From assembly GCA_947167105.1 (NCBI GenBank), contig CAMVGU010000007.1, positions 49,906-113,905 of the forward strand: a DNA stretch of 64,000 nucleotides, written 5' to 3'. The DNA is from an uncultured Selenomonas sp. GTDB lineage: Bacteria; Bacillota; Negativicutes; Selenomonadales; Selenomonadaceae. The notes under the pieces were generated by a model. That model ran no database searches, had not been told where the DNA came from, and saw nothing but the letters and a program-made list of their open reading frames with translations. The first letter of the stretch is position 1. Each line of letters starts with the position of its first letter. Positions 26,367 to 35,462 of this stretch are shown piece by piece. The position numbers and the translations under genes are program-made.

Positions 26367-27491
26367 ATGAAACGCAAATTTTTTGCATTTATGACAGCGA
26401 CAATGTTCTTTATGTTGCTTCTTTCCTCCACAGTACTGGCTGCATATCAAAGGACTGCTGATAACACAGTGCCGGCATACAGAAATTCGTCTCTTACTCA
26501 GCGAACAGGTAATGAACGAGTAGATAAGGGAGATGTGGTCATAGTTTTACAAGAAACAAACAGGGCATATTATGTAAGGTATCCAGTAAGAAATGGTACT
26601 AAAGATAGATGGGTACCTAAGAACATATTTAATACGGCTTCACAATCTCAGCAAATAAACAATGGGCATAATCCGGAAGGATGTCTCGACAGTGTCGTTA
26701 GCAATGCGAATAATCAAATTACAATTAGCGGGTGGGCTCTTGATAGAGATAATGTGAATGAGCAGATTCGAGTACATGTGTATATTGGTGGCCCTGCAGG
26801 TTCAGGTGAGGGACATGAAATATATGCTAACACATACCGTCCAGACGTAAATAGGGCTTTAGCAGGAGTGGGAGAGTATCACGGTTTTGAGGCAACCGTT
26901 AATACAAATCGCACGGGTAGTCAATCTGTATATGTCTATGGTATAAACATAGGCGGTGGAGAAAACAAAGAACTTTCAAGTTCCCCAAAAACTGTTAGAA
27001 TAAACAATCCAACTAATACGCATTCAACGCAAATAACTAATAGATTGCAACAAGTTATTTCTGAGTGGAAGGGGAAGAAATGGGACAATCGTGAAAGTGA
27101 AAGAATAGGCAGTACTTGCTTTGGCTTTGCAAACTATGTGTTTAGAGAATTACATGGGGTTATTGCAGGTAGCCAACTTGATTGGTCTAAACCATATGCT
27201 CTCAAAAATCCAAGTTCTGGTGTTTCGTGTACATATTCAGGATACATAAACGAGAACGCATGGCATATCTTGTTACAGGAGTGCAAGCCAGGAGATTTTC
27301 TCCAAACTACAAATGGAAGTAATGCAAGACAACATACAATGATCTTTGTGTCATACAATCCCAACACAAGAGTTGTGCGTGTGTTGGATGCAAATTTTGC
27401 TAATCCACCTGACAACATAGTCAGAGATAGATCGAAAAAATTGTCTGACTTTGCTCACCGATTCCAATACGTATCTCGTTATACCAAATAG
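26367..27491 (+). CDS. secreted cysteine-peptidase/amidase-like protein with an SH3-like domain
   Basis: 374 residues with a signal peptide ending VLAA. An SH3-like segment (about 27-90) is followed by the same domain of about 95 residues seen at 23355 (DSVVSNANNQITISGWALDRD to INIGGGENKE). The C-terminal domain of about 150 residues has STCFGFANYVF and QHTMIFVSY, a Cys/His pair as in CHAP or NlpC/P60 peptidases. Likely a cell-wall hydrolase or amidase. Ribosome binding site AAAGGAGAG. Confidence 0.7.
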   Translation: MKRKFFAFMTATMFFMLLLSSTVLAAYQRTADNTVPAYRNSSLTQRTGNERVDKGDVVIVLQETNRAYYVRYPVRNGTKDRWVPKNIFNTASQSQQINNGHNPEGCLDSVVSNANNQITISGWALDRDNVNEQIRVHVYIGGPAGSGEGHEIYANTYRPDVNRALAGVGEYHGFEATVNTNRTGSQSVYVYGINIGGGENKELSSSPKTVRINNPTNTHSTQITNRLQQVISEWKGKKWDNRESERIGSTCFGFANYVFRELHGVIAGSQLDWSKPYALKNPSSGVSCTYSGYINENAWHILLQECKPGDFLQTTNGSNARQHTMIFVSYNPNTRVVRVLDANFANPPDNIVRDRSKKLSDFAHRFQYVSRYTK

Positions 27492-27537
27492 TTGGGCATA
27501 TACATAATAGAGGGAGTATATCTCTCACTTTATTGAA

Positions 27538-27576
27538 ACGATGTGCGTGTTTTTTCAGAGAAAATACGCACATCGT
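27538..27576 (+). terminator. hairpin terminator candidate
   Basis: ACGATGTGCGT / ACGCACATCGT arms, 46 bp after the preceding stop codon. The T-run is weak. The rest of 27577-27744 holds the promoter region and ribosome binding site (TGGAGGTG) of the next gene. Confidence 0.55.
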
Positions 27577-27744
27577 TGATATTATATAGTTTGAATTTGG
27601 TCGAATGACTTTACTTTTGTTTGGATTTATTTTCTGTCTCTGGCTGGCATGTATTTTGTGCAAGAAATTGATTGCCTGATGAACGTTAAAGTATGGCTGA
27701 ACGGTAATAATGTTACATGGGTATACTTTTGGAGGTGTCTTAGC

Positions 27745-28737
27745 ATGAAAAGAAAAACATGTCGGATTTTATCATCAATGTTTATGGTAGCTTTTTTTAT
27801 TATAGTAAATTCGCTGCTGGTATCTGCTACAGAGCACACAAACGCTGATATGTACAGGAAGATACTTTCGTCTGGCAAATTCTGCATAGAATATGAATTG
27901 ATTCCATACGATGGAAATGTCTTTATGGGGTCGTTGCGCACCAATGGTAAAAGACTGCTAGCTTTTGATGGTGACAAGCGAATTTCCTATGCTACCGGTG
28001 CATTTCACGTTGGAAACAGGATGGCTATGCGTAATAATGGTAAATTTAAAGACTGGCAGAAGGAGGCCATGCGTAGAGGAGATACATTTATGCCGGAGGT
28101 TATGTATCAGAATAAGAAATATTATCAGTTCTTTGGGAAACACGCCATCGTTGCTTCCGAGGAGGAATTGGAATCTGATACAGTAAATTCACATGAAATG
28201 TGGAACATGGCAAAGGAAGCTGTATTGATTCCTGAAGCTTTGTCGGCATTTTTGCCAAACAGTCACTTGGTGTCTAAATTCATGGTAGGAGGGGATGATA
28301 TTAATTTTGGGGTTCAATCCCAATATAGCTCAGTATATGAGGGCAGTAAAAAAGAATCTCTATTGGGAGAAGAACTGACCTGCGATGAGTACAAGATAAA
28401 ATTAATATTTACGGTAAATGGAGAAAACCAAACAAGAGATATGAAGATTTGTAAACTTTACTATGATTTAAATGGAGTACTTAAATATGGAGAGACAATG
28501 ATAGTAGTTGCTAATGATGATGCAACAACAATTTACGGCAGTTTGCCCCGTGGAATGGCCCAGAGCATGAAAAAGCATTCCCCGTCATCACTTAGGCAAT
28601 TTGTTCGTTTTGAAAAAATCAGTAATTCTTTGCCAGAGCATATATTTGCTTTTCCAAAGGGCTGCAAAGTTTATTCTATGGACAAGGGCAATATGAATGA
28701 TGTTCTTGGAGAACCTGTGTTGGTTGAAAGGTATTGA
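27745..28737 (+). CDS. exported protein, family A (first cassette)
   Basis: 330 residues from ATG 27745 (TGGAGGTG upstream; the frame is open further back but has no ribosome binding site there). A signal peptide is followed by MYRKILSSGKFCIEYELI, a motif seen in three other proteins of this region. Later parts are PVLMYQN-like (EVMYQNKKYYQFFGKHAI), EQL-rich strands and a C-terminal KGCKVYSMDKGNMNDVLGEP. Its closest relative in the window is 31247-32245. It is followed by family B and C genes in the same order as the second cassette. Function unknown. Confidence 0.65.
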   Translation: MKRKTCRILSSMFMVAFFIIVNSLLVSATEHTNADMYRKILSSGKFCIEYELIPYDGNVFMGSLRTNGKRLLAFDGDKRISYATGAFHVGNRMAMRNNGKFKDWQKEAMRRGDTFMPEVMYQNKKYYQFFGKHAIVASEEELESDTVNSHEMWNMAKEAVLIPEALSAFLPNSHLVSKFMVGGDDINFGVQSQYSSVYEGSKKESLLGEELTCDEYKIKLIFTVNGENQTRDMKICKLYYDLNGVLKYGETMIVVANDDATTIYGSLPRGMAQSMKKHSPSSLRQFVRFEKISNSLPEHIFAFPKGCKVYSMDKGNMNDVLGEPVLVERY

Positions 28738-28755
28738 AACAGGAGGTCGAAAGCA

Positions 28756-29583
28756 GTGAAGGGGAGATTATTGACTTGCGCCATGCTGTTCTTTTTTGTC
28801 TGTTCCTCTTCAATGGCAGATGCCAATCAACTGGATAACTTTAGGAGGTTGATAGAGAGCGAAAGGTATACCATTCGTTATGAGGTATATGATTCCAGCA
28901 CACAAAAAGGGATCGAAAAGATGACGAGGGACATGTCCGGGGCTGGATATTATTCGAGTATTGAAAAAATAAGTGAGGGCACAAGTAATTTGCCTAAGTA
29001 TCTTGTAGTCAGGGATATGGATGTCTGGTATTCTGAGGATACAAAACCTTGGCAAGGATATAGTGAGTACATAATTACTTATTGTCATTTGGGTGAAGGG
29101 GCAGAAATACTTGATTTTCAACGATCTTGTTTCCGTGGCGGTAAAGAAAAATATAGCAGTATATATTCTGAAAGGGACAAGAATATAGTGCCTCGCCAGG
29201 CTGGGGCTTACGATGGAAATCTACCTTTTGGTGATCCGTATTTCAAACAAGTAATAACGGCACTCTTTCCCGAATGGACAAAAAATATATTCGATGGCTA
29301 TCATGAGGTTGGATCCGGCACGACAGAAGAAGGACTGACGTATTATGATTTGGAACCAGTTCAAATGTATGAGTATGATGAAGGTGAGGAACAGGATTGG
29401 GTAAGTGCGATACGATACTATTTCCAGGGGGACAAGCTTGTAAAGATATCATCAGCTACCACTTTTCAGATGGCGGGAGAGAAACCGGAAATAGAGAGGA
29501 TTATCATATATGTACAGGATATATCACCCTTACCAGATCAGAAATATTTACAATTGCCAGAGGAGTTGAAGGTGGTGAGGTAG
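28756..29583 (+). CDS. exported protein, family B (first cassette)
   Basis: 275 residues from GTG 28756 (AGGAGGTCG upstream). A signal peptide ends in SMADA. The N-terminal motif FRRLIESERYTIRYEVY recalls family A. The C-terminal half has SGTTEEGLTYYDLE, VSAIRYYFQGDKLVKI and an ending ISPLPDQKYLQLPEELKVVR that matches IPEQQYFSVPADLKIVR in the protein at 32235. Families A and B look like distant paralogues. No named domain is recognised. Confidence 0.65.
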   Translation: MKGRLLTCAMLFFFVCSSSMADANQLDNFRRLIESERYTIRYEVYDSSTQKGIEKMTRDMSGAGYYSSIEKISEGTSNLPKYLVVRDMDVWYSEDTKPWQGYSEYIITYCHLGEGAEILDFQRSCFRGGKEKYSSIYSERDKNIVPRQAGAYDGNLPFGDPYFKQVITALFPEWTKNIFDGYHEVGSGTTEEGLTYYDLEPVQMYEYDEGEEQDWVSAIRYYFQGDKLVKISSATTFQMAGEKPEIERIIIYVQDISPLPDQKYLQLPEELKVVR

Positions 29584-29584
29584 A

Positions 29585-30415
29585 TTGTTTTACAATTTTT
29601 CGGTGATAAATCGAATGCTGGCTCTTTGCATGTTAATTATCCTTTGCTTGACAGCCGAAGCATCCGCAGCAGAATCATCTCTGGTGTTATTGAAATTTAC
29701 TGATGATACACGTTTTTACAAAATAGGCTCCGCTGAATATTTATCGGATCTGGTGATGGAGAAGTTATTTGCAAGTGGAAAGTTTAGAATTAAAGAAACC
29801 AGAACTATTGATACTGCTACGGAGGAAAGGCTTTATAATGAAGAGGCAACTTTAGAACGAAATGCTAAGATTGCTGTTCGGACTAAAAATTATGATGTTC
29901 TGTTTGAGGGAGAGGGATTTCATGAGAAGAAAACGGCTGATCTTGACCATGCCAAGAAGGGACAAAGACTTTCCCCTGAATTGACATCAGCAATTGGAAA
30001 GAGGCATGGTGCTGATTATTTGGTTCAGGGGACAATAATCAGTATGGGGACAGGGAAGATGCTGCAGGAGGAACTTGGTCAGTGGGCTTCAGTTTTGGGC
30101 AATACATTGAATGTTCTCGGCGCAGGCAGGGCCGGCTCCGTTGTCGGGATATTAAGCGGGGCAACAATGGAAAAGAATATGTTTGGTGTAGTGGTGGCCC
30201 TTCGTGTCGTCAGAGCCGATACTGGAGAGGTGATATGGGATAAGCAGGCGTTAGGAAAAAGCGTCATAAAAAAATATTCAAGCAAGAATAAGGTGGTGCA
30301 GATTGGGAATGCTGTAATTACAGCCGAAATGTATGCAAAGGCAATGGATGATGCTGCCGAAACTATAGTGTCCGCCCTGGTGGCAGATACAAGCAAATGG
30401 GGTGAGATGAAATAG
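29585..30415 (+). CDS. CsgG-like exported protein, family C (first cassette)
   Basis: 276 residues from TTG 29585, which follows GGTGAGG that overlaps the end of the preceding gene; ATG 29615 is an alternative. A signal peptide is followed by LVLLKFTDDTRF, LSDLVMEKLFASGKFRIKET, SPELTSAIGKRHGADYLVQG, VVALRVVRADTGEVIWDKQ, the CsgG/HfaB pattern with a charged insert around 80-125. A Gly/Ala-rich segment around 165-200 is more hydrophobic. It may form the membrane component for the A and B proteins. Paralogue at 33105-33932. Confidence 0.7.
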   Translation: MFYNFSVINRMLALCMLIILCLTAEASAAESSLVLLKFTDDTRFYKIGSAEYLSDLVMEKLFASGKFRIKETRTIDTATEERLYNEEATLERNAKIAVRTKNYDVLFEGEGFHEKKTADLDHAKKGQRLSPELTSAIGKRHGADYLVQGTIISMGTGKMLQEELGQWASVLGNTLNVLGAGRAGSVVGILSGATMEKNMFGVVVALRVVRADTGEVIWDKQALGKSVIKKYSSKNKVVQIGNAVITAEMYAKAMDDAAETIVSALVADTSKWGEMK

Positions 30416-30445
30416 GGCAAATGTCAAAAAGGAGGCTGAATACAA

Positions 30446-31159
30446 ATGTATAGGGTTATAATAGGATTGCTGCTTTCTGTTATATATCTACATATTAACT
30501 GTATAAACATTGTTCATGCTGAGGACGTATGGCTTTTTGATAGAGGGGAAATCAGCGGTAGTAGCTATTATATATCAGCTGACAGCGTTTGTAATTTACA
30601 CGGTGAAGGCTGTGATATACTTGTTACAGTCTACAATGTGGCGATGGGTGCAGTTTTATATCACAAGTACAAAAATAGAATGTGGAAAGTGGGAGGGGAG
30701 CATGGCGAATGGAGGTATGGTGGAGTTCACACTATCATTAGTGATGGAAAACTTTCACGAGGTCCGTTATATGACCATCATGGCTTGGTGAGGGATAACT
30801 ATGATGAGGGAATCATCCTTCAGGCGGCGTTGAATATTCTTGCGGAAAATAGATACAGTAAAATACGTTATTATAACAACAATATGTTTTATCCCATGAT
30901 AACAGAGGAGAAGGATTTTTATCGTGTGATAGATTTATCATCACTGGTTAATGAAAATGGGCGTTTGTCGATTTTGGTTGATTGGTTTGATAAAAAAACC
31001 GGTGTAATGATAAAACAGATGACTATGCACATATATCTAAATGAGGGAAATAATTCAGTGAAATTCTCTATAAATGATGACAGCCTAAAAATAAATATAA
31101 AGAACTTCATTCATACGGAAAGAATATATAACACACTTCTTACACTTGGCTTATGCTGA
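30446..31159 (+). CDS. exported protein of unknown function between the two cassettes
   Basis: 237 residues. A signal peptide ends in VHAED. The mature protein starts VWLFDRGEISGSSYYISAD, which resembles the YLDTSSI-type start of the small exported proteins at 2476 and 5420 (a short strand describing a residue set, then a Cys pair in SVCNLHGEGCD). No named family is recognised. Ribosome binding site AAAGGAGGCTG. AT-rich like its neighbours. Confidence 0.55.
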   Translation: MYRVIIGLLLSVIYLHINCINIVHAEDVWLFDRGEISGSSYYISADSVCNLHGEGCDILVTVYNVAMGAVLYHKYKNRMWKVGGEHGEWRYGGVHTIISDGKLSRGPLYDHHGLVRDNYDEGIILQAALNILAENRYSKIRYYNNNMFYPMITEEKDFYRVIDLSSLVNENGRLSILVDWFDKKTGVMIKQMTMHIYLNEGNNSVKFSINDDSLKINIKNFIHTERIYNTLLTLGLC

Positions 31160-31202
31160 CGTGGTACTCACAATTATCTAACAGAAGATTATAATAACAA
31201 TA

Positions 31203-31221
31203 CATGAGTAAAATACTCATG
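31203..31221. promoter_or_regulatory. palindrome upstream of the second cassette
   Basis: CATGAGTA-AAA-TACTCATG, perfect 8-bp arms, 26 bp before the start codon of the second family A gene. Possible operator or small hairpin in the leader. Confidence 0.45.
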
Positions 31222-31246
31222 CATTGGAAACGTGGAGGCGAAACCA

Positions 31247-32245
31247 ATGAAACTGAAAAAAATGATTATCAGTGTGGCCATGATAATGGTATGTTCGAGT
31301 ACAGTGAGTGCAGAGCAACCGGCGGCAAATGAATATCGAGGAATTCTTGAATCAGGTCAATATTGCGTGGAATACAGCTTGCGTTCATATAATTTCAAAA
31401 CTAATAGTATCAAACCAGGCAAAGATGATCCCAAGGAAATATCTGGTAGAATGATTGTACCACCTACTGCAAAACTATCTGGAGGAAATAAAGTATCTAT
31501 AGACCTTTTTTCAGGAAAATACGAGTTTTTAGGAACAGGTATTGATTATATAATGATAAATGATAAAAGTCAGAGAATAAAAAAATGGAGAAGGAAAATA
31601 CCTGCCAAGAATGCTAGTATCCCATTTCTTCCAGTACCTATAAAAGTAAAAGATGCAAGCACTTTAACTGAACCGGTATTGATGTACAAAGACGGTAATT
31701 ATTACCGTTTCTCCTGTGGCGATAATGCGATGGCAGTTATGCATGCAAAGGCAGACAAAGATATAACGGCTGTCGTATTGCCAGAGGGTGATTTGTATTC
31801 ATCTGAACTGGATCCAGCCGAAGGCTGGTATACTATACGAATGCAACTGAGCTTGCCGGATGAGTTTGCGCCGTTTGTCAAGGCAGACTTTTTTAGAGAT
31901 TCTGAAAACCCTTTGCCTGTCGTAACATTGATGTCAAGTTATCAGACGGAAGTGGCAAAAGAACAGTATGACTGTGATGCATATAAGGCACAGGATGGGG
32001 CAGAGTATTATGCACTATATAAAGATGGTGAATTGAAGCTCGTGCAAAAATTCGTCAATAAAGATGGAGTGGATGAATTGACAGAAGAACTTTTTGTTAG
32101 AAAAATCTCACATGAAATACCAGAGAATGCCTTCGTTTTTGAAAAAGAGATTCCGCTATATGGAGCAGGTATGGGTGATGCCAATGACTTTTTAGGCATT
32201 CCTGTAAAAGTGGGAGTGCTAGGGGGTGCTGTAGATGCGTCCTAA
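31247..32245 (+). CDS. exported protein, family A (second cassette)
   Basis: 332 residues from ATG 31247 (GTGGAGGCG upstream). A signal peptide ends in VSAE. The motif YRGILESGQYCVEYSLRSY matches family A at 27745, as do PVLMYKDGNYYRFSCGDNAM and the C-terminal GAGMGDANDFLGIPVKV. Its stop codon lies 11 nt inside the next gene, so translation of A and B is coupled here. Confidence 0.65.
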   Translation: MKLKKMIISVAMIMVCSSTVSAEQPAANEYRGILESGQYCVEYSLRSYNFKTNSIKPGKDDPKEISGRMIVPPTAKLSGGNKVSIDLFSGKYEFLGTGIDYIMINDKSQRIKKWRRKIPAKNASIPFLPVPIKVKDASTLTEPVLMYKDGNYYRFSCGDNAMAVMHAKADKDITAVVLPEGDLYSSELDPAEGWYTIRMQLSLPDEFAPFVKADFFRDSENPLPVVTLMSSYQTEVAKEQYDCDAYKAQDGAEYYALYKDGELKLVQKFVNKDGVDELTEELFVRKISHEIPENAFVFEKEIPLYGAGMGDANDFLGIPVKVGVLGGAVDAS

Positions 32246-33089
32246 GCTATTTGCCAATGTCTGTTTGATTACATGCATTATTTTCACAGGAGTATTTGCA
32301 AGTGATGGTGAAACTGCCGGTATAGATAAATATCGTGATATTTTATCTAATGGTTCCTTTACCATTAAGTATAGAATTATAAACTATGATATACCGGAAA
32401 TGAGAAAGGCGATGGGCCTGACGGAAGGTGTGTATTATACACCTTCTGAACTAGGATATAAGGAAGAAGACACACAAAGACTCAAGGACGAGGAAAAAAG
32501 TAAAAGGGAAAAACGCCTGGATATTCTTGTTATGGATGGGAATAATCGATATACGGAAATGGGAGGGAACTGCAAGCTCATTATCAATGGTGAAGTTTTT
32601 TCTTTTTTTCATGAATATTATAAAGAGGGTAAATATATCGGTTGCCATGTTGGTAAGCATGGCTTTATACATAGGAATGAGGTGGCACCGGGAGAAAAAT
32701 ATGGCAATGGCTGGAGCAGACAGGTATATAGGAATCAGGAGGAAATTCAGGACATAGAAAATCCTGTTTTTGTAAAAATGCTGGCAGCTATTTATCCTAT
32801 AAGCAAAGTAAATGTAGTATTGCCGGAATACAGCTATGTAACGTCAGGTGCAACGTCGGATGGCTATACATATGAAGATTATTCGGGAGTTGCAGATGGT
32901 AGACTGCATGCTGTGCGGTGCTATTTTCAAGGAGTGGATCTGATAAAAATGGCATATGCGTCATTTTTACAAAATTCATCTGCTCCAAAGGATAGTTATG
33001 AGAAAGTTGTCATACAGTTTGAAACTTTTAACAATATACCGGAACAGCAGTATTTTTCTGTTCCGGCTGATTTGAAAATTGTTAGATGA
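32235..33089 (+). CDS. exported protein, family B (second cassette)
   Basis: 284 residues from ATG 32235, preceded by GGGGGTG and overlapping family A. A signal peptide is followed by YRDILSNGSFTIKYRIINYD, a Lys/Glu-rich patch (about 78-95) and a C-terminal half with SGATSDGYTYEDYSG, VRCYFQGVDLIKMAY and PADLKIVR. It matches the family B protein at 28756. Function unknown. Confidence 0.65.
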   Translation: MRPKLFANVCLITCIIFTGVFASDGETAGIDKYRDILSNGSFTIKYRIINYDIPEMRKAMGLTEGVYYTPSELGYKEEDTQRLKDEEKSKREKRLDILVMDGNNRYTEMGGNCKLIINGEVFSFFHEYYKEGKYIGCHVGKHGFIHRNEVAPGEKYGNGWSRQVYRNQEEIQDIENPVFVKMLAAIYPISKVNVVLPEYSYVTSGATSDGYTYEDYSGVADGRLHAVRCYFQGVDLIKMAYASFLQNSSAPKDSYEKVVIQFETFNNIPEQQYFSVPADLKIVR

Positions 33090-33104
33090 TGGGAGTGGAT
33101 ACAT

Positions 33105-33932
33105 ATGGCAATAAGGAATACTTTACAAGTTATTACTGGTATAATTTTTTGCATGGTGAGCTTGCTGCCCTTTATGCACACTGTGCAAGCGGAGGAGAAT
33201 GACCCGACTTCATGTGTAATGCTGAAGTTTGTTAATAAGACCAGATTTAGAAGACTGGCACCGGAGGAGAAACTTTCAGATTTGGTGGTGGAAAAATTAG
33301 TGGCTAGTGGCCGCTTCCATCTGAAAGAAACCAGACCTATAGATAAAAATATTGAAAATCAGTTGTATGATGAAAATCAGCGCTTTGCTGGGGCTGCTGA
33401 TGCAGCAAAAGCAGGGAATTTTGATGAGATATTTGCATCCAGTAATGAAGCATCGTCAATAGATAGTTCGCAAATGGGACAAAGTGTGTCGCCGGAACTT
33501 ACTGCAGCCATCGGAAGGGAACATGGGGTGAAATATCTCATACAAGGTACAATCCTTGGTATTGCCAGGGGGACTGAGTCAGATTATGGATTTAATACGG
33601 CGGCGTCTTTGTTCGGCGCTATTGCCGGACATTTTGGAGGCGGATGGGGTGATGTTATAAAGGATATAGCACAAAGTACGAAAAAAACGTATACCGGCAC
33701 AACTTTAAAAAATGATTTGCGCATTATTAAAGCTGAAACAGGTGAAGTGATTTGGCATAAGGAGATTATATGCTCCAGCAAGCAAGATAAGGTGCAGGTA
33801 GGGATGATTTCAGCAGGCAGCAATCAACTCAGCATGGAACTATATGAGAAAGCATTAGACCAGGCCGCTCAAAAGATTGTTGATGAACTCATTGCAGATA
33901 TGGATAAGGGGAAAATTTTTAGAAGCAAGTGA
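33105..33932 (+). CDS. CsgG-like exported protein, family C (second cassette)
   Basis: 275 residues from ATG 33105 (GGGAGTGG upstream). A signal peptide ends near VQAEE. CsgG pattern: CVMLKFVNKTRF, LSDLVVEKLVASGRFHLKET, SPELTAAIGREHGVKYLIQG, DLRIIKAETGEVIWHKE. It aligns with the protein at 29585 along the whole length, including the charged insert before SPELT. Ends the second A-B-C cassette. Confidence 0.7.
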   Translation: MAIRNTLQVITGIIFCMVSLLPFMHTVQAEENDPTSCVMLKFVNKTRFRRLAPEEKLSDLVVEKLVASGRFHLKETRPIDKNIENQLYDENQRFAGAADAAKAGNFDEIFASSNEASSIDSSQMGQSVSPELTAAIGREHGVKYLIQGTILGIARGTESDYGFNTAASLFGAIAGHFGGGWGDVIKDIAQSTKKTYTGTTLKNDLRIIKAETGEVIWHKEIICSSKQDKVQVGMISAGSNQLSMELYEKALDQAAQKIVDELIADMDKGKIFRSK

Positions 33933-33985
33933 TAGACTATGTCGGTGTGATTTAAATAAAAAATGCAAGAGAGGAGGTATCGTGC

Positions 33986-34732
33986 ATGTTTAAAAAGATT
34001 TTTTTGTTAACCATGGGGGCATTGCTTTTGTCGACACAGTGTTTTGCAATGACTTTTTCTCAACCTGTAAAAACTGGCTTTAGTGTAATTTGGACTGGCA
34101 GAGGAATGGCTGTGAGGAACGCATCAGCTAACGAGGGAGAATTTTATAAACAAACGTATAAGGGGAAAACAAGAATATTTAATGGTTCTGAAAAAAATAA
34201 TCCGATAATGTATGGTAAAGGTGTTGCTCGCTATGGAAATGGAAGTGATGCATTATATGCTCACTATAATTCGTACAACATGAATAATGATAGTAAAATT
34301 CGTTTTGGAGGAAAAGATATAAATAATACAGTACCGATAAGCTCACAGGTTTTTGGTGAAGAAATTTTTAAGATTAATACCAGCGAGGGTATGACTTTTT
34401 ATATGATTCATACTACCTATGATTTACCGGATGAAACCTGGTGGACACTGATTGGTATGAGAGAAGATGGCACTTGGGCAAAGTATATTGATTCGGATTT
34501 GGTTACAGTAAAATATTTTGGAGAGGCTGCTCGTGCCGGTTATGCCTATGTTTGGAAGGGGCAATCAATTTGCTGCGATAATTTTCGTGTGAGGGGGGAT
34601 ATGATTGTTATCGAATATAGCCGGTATCATAAAGACCTGGGACAGCATGGCAGTCTTATAAAAGAAGGTGAATTCCGCTTCAAATGGGATGACAAGGCAC
34701 AGTGGTTTGGCGTGGAGCATGTATTGTATTGA
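33986..34732 (+). CDS. exported protein of unknown function
   Basis: 248 residues with a signal peptide ending CFAM. The mature part is rich in aromatic residues and beta-prone stretches (SVIWTGRGMAVRNASANEGEF, a DETWWTLIGM segment). No named family is recognised. A strong ribosome binding site (GAGGAGGTATC) and its place after the second cassette suggest it belongs to the island. Confidence 0.55.
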   Translation: MFKKIFLLTMGALLLSTQCFAMTFSQPVKTGFSVIWTGRGMAVRNASANEGEFYKQTYKGKTRIFNGSEKNNPIMYGKGVARYGNGSDALYAHYNSYNMNNDSKIRFGGKDINNTVPISSQVFGEEIFKINTSEGMTFYMIHTTYDLPDETWWTLIGMREDGTWAKYIDSDLVTVKYFGEAARAGYAYVWKGQSICCDNFRVRGDMIVIEYSRYHKDLGQHGSLIKEGEFRFKWDDKAQWFGVEHVLY

Positions 34733-34816
34733 GAAAATAGCACATAGAAAATCATCACGGAAATCAATTTTCAATAAAAGTGGGATACTTTTGGCACTCA
34801 GATGTCCTTTTAAAAA

Positions 34817-34846
34817 AAGAGCCTGTCTGGAAATGACAGGCTCTTT
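34817..34846. terminator. bidirectional terminator
   Basis: AAAGAGCCTGTC / GACAGGCTCTTT stem with A-rich and T-rich flanks, between the convergent exported-protein gene and mazF. Confidence 0.8.
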
Positions 34847-34861
34847 GTGGCAAATTTTAGG

Positions 34862-35209
34862 TCAGGAATCCGAATCAGATTCGATTTCTACCTCCGAAAA
34901 AATAATGTTGGACACGGTTTCCAGTATGTCTGATGGTACGTCTTCGACGTATTTGTACTGCCGGCTTTGCAAATCCAATGATCGTATGTGTTCGCATAAA
35001 ATAACACCCGTGGTTTTGGTTCGCTCATCCAGGGCAACATGCAAAGGGAAATGATTATCGGTATTGGTTATAGGGCACGCCAACACCAAATTTGTTCTTC
35101 TGTTAAATATGTTGTTGCTGACAACTAATGCAGGCCGGTATCCTGCCTGTTCATGACCTTTTTGAGGATTAAAGCTGACCATAACAATGTTTCCTTGTTT
35201 GATTACCAT
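34862..35209 (-). CDS. mazF: MazF/PemK-type toxin
   Basis: 115 residues from ATG 35209, which overlaps the antitoxin stop by 7 nt. MazF-like mRNA interferase: IKQGNIVMVSFNPQKGHEQAGYRPALVVS at the start, FNRRTNLVLACPIT, and TGVILCEHIRSLD with the strand that carries the active site. Toxins of this family cut single-stranded RNA at short motifs. The C-terminus is acidic. The operon order is antitoxin then toxin. Confidence 0.9.
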   Translation of the reverse strand: MVIKQGNIVMVSFNPQKGHEQAGYRPALVVSNNIFNRRTNLVLACPITNTDNHFPLHVALDERTKTTGVILCEHIRSLDLQSRQYKYVEDVPSDILETVSNIIFSEVEIESDSDS

Positions 35210-35451
35210 ACTTCGCTCCCCATAGGTTCTCCCCAATCCATTTCTTGTGGCCGATAAGTTCCGGTATATCCTTCAAACAATTCTTTTATCGTTTTTCTTT
35301 TGTGCGGGTGAGCAGGTTCTATGACCAGTTTGTTATCCTGCCTCGAAAGAATAAGCTTATCATCTATCTTCCAGTTCAATTCCCGAAGAAGTTTTTTCGG
35401 CAGACGGAATCCCTGGCTGTTCCCCCATTTTTGCAAGGCAGCAGTTACCAT
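35203..35451 (-). CDS. mazE: MazE-type antitoxin (AbrB/SpoVT fold)
   Basis: 82 residues from ATG 35451 (AGGAGGTG upstream on the minus strand). The N-terminal swapped-hairpin domain is LQKWGNSQGFRLPKKLLREL, followed by DKLILSRQDNKLVIEP. The acidic C-terminus (EMDWGEP) would occupy the toxin. MazE neutralises MazF and represses the operon with it. A 16-bp inverted repeat lies just upstream. Confidence 0.9.
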   Translation of the reverse strand: MVTAALQKWGNSQGFRLPKKLLRELNWKIDDKLILSRQDNKLVIEPAHPHKRKTIKELFEGYTGTYRPQEMDWGEPMGSEVW

Positions 35452-35462
35452 GAAGAACACCT

